In this document: positions 8,818-12,187 of the stretch, piece by piece
Position numbering within the stretch: position 1 is the stretch's first letter
Layout: every line of letters begins with the position of its first letter
Source: Parachlorella kessleri
Lineage: Eukaryota; Chlorophyta; Trebouxiophyceae; Chlorellales; Chlorellaceae
NCBI GenBank assembly: GCA_001598975.1
Contig: BBXU01002960.1
Location: forward strand, 1 to 12,187
DNA: 12,187 nucleotides
Direction of reading: 5' to 3'
Position numbers and translations under genes: made by a program
The notes under the pieces: model-generated
What the model saw: only the letters and a program-made list of their open reading frames with translations
The model's database searches: none
Told to the model about the DNA's origin: nothing

Positions 8818-9316
8818 TTACTTTCTTAGCATTCCCTGCTGCGCCTTGGACAGCCCGGCTGCAGGGGCGCCCCTGTCAGTGAGCCGGCCGCTAAAGAAAG
8901 CTCCGCCATCAAGTGCACAGTGCACACGTAGGTCAAACTTTATCAGCGCCTTCTGACAAAGCGCGCAAGGTGCAGAACAGCCAATGGTGCCGTCTGCACG
9001 CCGCCGCAGCACCACCAGATCTGCACCTAGTTTGCGGCGCACCCAGGTGACCACACCGTGCGCCGGCACGCCCTTCCGCTTGGCGGCCAGCACATAGCTC
9101 TCCAGCAGTCTGCAGGTCCCAGGGCAGGTTAGCTCAGAACGCCTTTGACAAGAGCTTGGTGGCGAAGGACGCATAAGCAAGAGTGTCTTGGCACTGGCGT
9201 AGCCTCTGCTGTTCACGCACCAGAAGGGGTAGGCAAGCTCACCTTCGCTCCGCACAGCACCTATGGTTGCTCACAGCTATGGCGCCAATGCTTTCCGAGT
9301 GGTATGGCGCCTGCAT
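8818..9316 (-). CDS. Small cytidine-deaminase-like protein, two exons
   Basis: Exon 1 is 9316-9243 (ATG at 9316) and exon 2 is 9109-8818, joined in phase across a 133-base GT-AG intron (CGAAG|GTGAGC, CCTGCAG|A). The product is 121 residues. It carries C-C-A-E-R-R at residues 20-25 and A-P-C-A-L-C at 71-76. These correspond to the zinc-ligand and catalytic-glutamate motifs of the cytidine-deaminase superfamily (C/H-A-E and P-C-x2-C): Cys21, Glu23, Cys73 and Cys76. Between them is a basic stretch around W-V-R-R-K-L-G, and after them F-D-L-R-V-H-C. The protein is shorter than the 130-150 residues of typical cytidine deaminases and lacks their usual N-terminal part, so its substrate is unknown. 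The ATG sits inside a sequence that also resembles an acceptor (TTATGCAG), so an upstream exon is possible. It is on the same strand as the synthetase gene, 931 bases from its stop. Confidence 0.7.
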
Positions 9317-10247
9317 AAGTCAGCTGGGGCCTCAACGGTGCGTTGTGGGGTACAAATGAAGCAGCAGTCTTGCAAGATGAGCGCGGCACACCTGGTAGAA
9401 GTCCTTTTTACAGCAGCCTTCGACCTTGTAAAACGCCCTCGGGGGGGAAGGCCCCCAGCTGGTGATCCAAAGACAAACGCAACAACCGCGCGGGCATGGC
9501 AACCACTGCAGGCATGGTGAGGCTCTATGTGCGGTGCAGGATAGAGCGAAGGACTAAAGGGCATACAACAGTGCGAAGTGTGAGGCAGCAGGATGTAAGC
9601 CACTGGAGTGCACTAAGGTGCCTATGAAACCCACGAAACCCCCACGCCGTGGAAAACCCCCTGTAGAATGCAAGATTTGATGCATGCATGCGTGATCATG
9701 CAGCATGTAGGGCAGCTGAGGCTTGGACCTGCCGAAAGTTGTTTCATATTTGAACGCACGGACTTCATGCTCTGGAAGGTGGGCAAGCGCAAGGCATGCT
9801 CAACTGAGGTTGCACCCTGCCCCGGTGGGCAAAAGGCAAGGCACGCAGAAGTTCGACCTGCCCCGATCTATCTGTAGCCAGGGAACACCCCTAAACTTCG
9901 TAACACTTGTCAGAGACTCTGTGAGGAAGTGTTCTGTCTGAGAGACGAACGCTTAAGGGCTATCCGGTCACTTTGGCTACCTACAACTCCTAAAAGCCAA
10001 AGCACAACCAGAAGCAAGACCTGCTTTTGAGGCTATTGACTCAACTAGAATGTGGTATACTATAGCGGGCAATAATAGCGGGTCGGTCAGCCAGCTAGCA
10101 CCCTGCACACCACGATAAAGAAAAAGGACCAGGACATACATGCCCTTGATGAAAGAAGACCCACCCGCAGTGCAGCCCATACTTTACCAGCTAGGCTGCA
10201 GCCACGGCACTGGATGGGAAGCAGCTTGCCCTCTAGTAGAAGTCTGG
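9317..10247. other. Intergenic region between the two minus-strand genes
   Basis: This stretch should contain the promoter of the deaminase-like gene at the low-coordinate end and the 3' UTR of the prolyl-tRNA synthetase gene at the high-coordinate end. I found no convincing coding frame; the plus-strand frames at 9263-9520 and 9668-9877 look like chance. A G/C hairpin (GGGGG and CCCCC arms) lies at about 9440-9456. I saw no minus-strand TGTAA within the first 250 bases after the synthetase stop. Confidence 0.5.
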
Positions 10248-12187
10248 CTAGTAGGAGCGGCCCCAGAGCGCCCAGTTCTTGGCCGGCTTGCCGGTGACAA
10301 AGCACTTTGTCCCCTCCGGCAGCTCCGGCTGCTCCAGCGGGATGCACAGCGTCTTGGCGCCCATAGCGTCCTTGGTCGCACTGTTCTTCTTGACAGCGTC
10401 CTCCGCCTCCTCCTCGTCACACCTGCAGCAGAAGATCTCAGATGAGCTGTAGGATAATTCCGGCAGAACACGCATGAACGCCATCAGCTGTCAGGAAGAC
10501 CACAGCCAAATATTAAAGGAGCCATTAGGCTGAAGGAGGATGCGGGCATGCACATTTTCAGTCTCAATTAGGTGCAGTACTGTGTCGCCGTGGCCTCTGC
10601 CCTTGGGCTAGCTTACGTGCACGAGCGTGCCCACCCGGACACCATGCTGCTACCGGCATTCGAACAAACCCCGACATGGGAGACAGCCAACCCCAGCCTG
10701 CTTGGGAAACGCCATCGCAGCAGTCAGGAGCAGCCACAGCTCGAGAGCACGACCGGAGCAGCAGTGCAAGGGAGCACAGCGGCAGCACAGCGGCAGTCCA
10801 CTCACCACGGGGCCAGCACCATGTGCTTCCTCTCAAGTGCGGCCATGAAGTCCTCCCAGTTCAACGCCTTCTCGATGCACGCCTCAAAGGCTTGCCGCGC
10901 CCGGGCGAGCATCTCCACCTGCGATTGGGATGGTGGCTTTCACAGGGGGTGTCACACATCATCCAGCAGCTGTAGCGGGGTGTGGCTAGACGGACAGGCA
11001 CCAGAGAGGCTGCTTGGGGAGCAGCACTTAGGGAACTTATTATGCAAAGCAAGCTTGCCAACGGGACGAACCCCCCCCGCCCCCTTCTCCCCCCAACCTC
11101 ACCCACCCACACTGCCTGCCTGTCCTGGCCAGGTTCCCAACCTTGTAGGGTGGGACACGACCTGCAACTAAGTTCCAAGGGTGGCTACATGTTGCAGCTA
11201 TACCAGACCGGACCAGACCTGCACCAGCTGACACAGCAGCCCACCTGCATCTGCTGCAGAATCTCCGGCACCCGCTGCTCCAGCTCTGCCCAGCCGAGGC
11301 TCTGCTTGGCGCCCGTGTCTCGCCGCACCACCATGACACAGCTGCCGTCCATGTCCTTGGGGCCCAGCTCCACGCGCAGGGGCACGCCCTGCGGCAGCAC
11401 ATCACAGCGTAGCGCAGCACGCATGTCAGAGGCAGCGAAGGGCGTGGCCGGTGGGCTGTCGGGCGAGGCTACCAGCATGCGCTGTGGACGCGGCACGGGC
11501 GGGCGTCACCATGTGATGGAGGTGGGGGGATGCTGGGCCTGGGTCCCTGGGCGCCTTGAGCCAGCCTGAAAGAAAGGACTGAGCGCCCAGCAAAGCAGGC
11601 TCGGGCGCCCCCATGTGACCCAGTCACACTCTTATCACCGATCCTTGCTAGCATACACACGGGCACCGTGTCCTAAGCAGTCCACAGTGGCAGCTTTCAG
11701 GCAGCAGGCCTGCTCAAGTAGCCCAAGCCGCCTAGCCCTGCCCACCCGCAGCTCCCAGAAGTTGTACTTCCAGCCGGGGGTGTAGTTGTCCCGCCGGTCG
11801 CTCGTCACCCGCACGCCTGCACAAGCCCGCCGGCAAACCAACGGCCACTCGTCAGCAGACAGCGCCGCACGTCAAACCACAGTTCCCTACGGGAAGAAGC
11901 ATCTGCTGCCAGCTGTGGCGGAGCAAGCCCAGGCCACGCCTGGGCAGGCGTGCACGCTAGACTGTCAAGCACAATGCATGGCCGGTAAGCGTGTGCAAGA
12001 CACAAATCCTGAGGTGCACCCACGCCCGCGCCCCCAAACACCTGCTGCCTTTAGCTGCTGCTCGATCTCGTCTGCCTTGGCCATCATGGCGTCAGTTGCC
12101 TCCTTCCCCAGCTTGCTGTTGGGGATGGGCACGATGACCACCTGAACAAACAGCTTGGGGGAATGGGTGGGTGGGGTGGGGGGGGGG
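10248..12187 (-). CDS. Prolyl-tRNA synthetase, 3' part (5' end outside window)
   Basis: The product charges tRNA-Pro with proline. Five exons are visible on the minus strand: 12141-12042, 11816-11746, 11388-11245, 10918-10806 and 10422-10248, with introns of 225, 357, 326 and 383 bases. Every junction keeps phase and uses GT-AG. Together they encode the last 202 residues. First comes the class II anticodon-binding domain (V-V-I-V-P-I-P, then D-N-Y-T-P-G-W-K-Y-N-F-W-E-L-R followed by G-V-P-L-R-V-E-L-G-P-K-D). Then comes the C-terminal domain of the eukaryotic/archaeal ProRS class, with L-A-P-W-C-D-E-E, P-E-L-P-E-G-T-K-C and the terminal G-R-S-Y. This ending is the plant form, which keeps fewer of the zinc-binding cysteines found in animal EPRS. 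The catalytic domain and any targeting peptide lie beyond 12187, so cytosolic or organellar location cannot be decided. Family assignment is very secure. Confidence 0.93.
10773..10794 (+). repeat. Two tandem copies of an 11-bp unit in a synthetase intron
   Basis: AGCACAGCGGC is repeated exactly twice, inside the last intron (10423-10805) of the prolyl-tRNA synthetase gene and just inside its 5' splice site. It looks like a recent small duplication. Confidence 0.8.
11071..11110 (-). other. G-rich tract on the transcribed sense strand of an intron
   Basis: The plus strand shows long C runs. The minus strand, which is the sense strand of the synthetase gene, therefore carries several runs of three or more G inside the intron 10919-11244. 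Four or more G runs in close succession could form a G-quadruplex in DNA or pre-mRNA. The structure is inferred only. Confidence 0.4.
12165..12187. other. Poly-G rich tract at the window edge
   Basis: The last 23 bases are four G runs separated by single T residues, ending in ten G. For the synthetase gene on the minus strand this is a C-rich tract about 24 bases upstream of the 3' splice site at 12142, so it may serve as an extended polypyrimidine tract. It may also be a sequence or assembly edge effect. Confidence 0.5.

Noticed and set aside
10982..11569. 195-codon plus-strand frame
   Set aside because: It is antisense to the synthetase exon 11245-11388, which is secure by family similarity.
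1..12187. CRISPR arrays, bacterial operons, rRNA or complete tRNA genes
   Set aside because: There are no regularly spaced repeats, no ribosome-binding-site-led gene clusters, and no sequence resembling rRNA or a complete cloverleaf; the window is eukaryotic.

Overview
This is a eukaryotic nuclear window with dense introns, most likely from a green alga (Chlorophyta). The reasons are short GT-AG introns in every recognisable gene, TGTAA motifs shortly downstream of two stop codons (TGTAA is the usual chlorophyte poly(A) signal), a flagellar/ciliary gene, and plant-type endings in a prolyl-tRNA synthetase. No single open frame gives a whole gene, so the gene models below were spliced by eye from reading-frame phase, splice sites and recalled family similarity. 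No search was run.

Layout. (1) Positions 1-4583 are gene-poor. They hold short repeats, one copy of a dispersed 32-bp repeat, and three minus-strand stretches that look protein-like but are not identified. (2) Positions 4584-8189, plus strand: a 12-exon gene for a DRC3 (LRRC48/FAP134-type) subunit of the nexin-dynein regulatory complex of motile flagella. It has N-terminal SDS22-like leucine-rich repeats, an LRR cap and a long coiled-coil tail. Its first 50 codons may carry a one-base frameshift or a very short intron. (3) Positions 8190-8817: a convergent 3' region with the second copy of the 32-bp repeat. (4) Positions 8818-9316, minus strand: a small two-exon gene for a 121-residue cytidine-deaminase-like protein with C-A-E and P-C-x2-C motifs. 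(5) Positions 9317-10247: intergenic. (6) Positions 10248 to the right edge, minus strand: the last five exons of a eukaryotic/archaeal-type prolyl-tRNA synthetase, covering the anticodon-binding domain and the C-terminal domain ending in G-R-S-Y. The 5' part lies beyond the window.

The genes do not form an obvious pathway: flagellar motility, a putative deaminase and translation. The deaminase-like gene and the synthetase lie in tandem on the minus strand, and the DRC3 gene converges on them. The most notable items are the small deaminase-like protein, the 5' end of the DRC3 gene and its alternative acceptors, the dispersed repeat shared by two non-coding regions, and the unidentified coding-like segments on the left. 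I did not find convincing evidence of a new multi-gene system.
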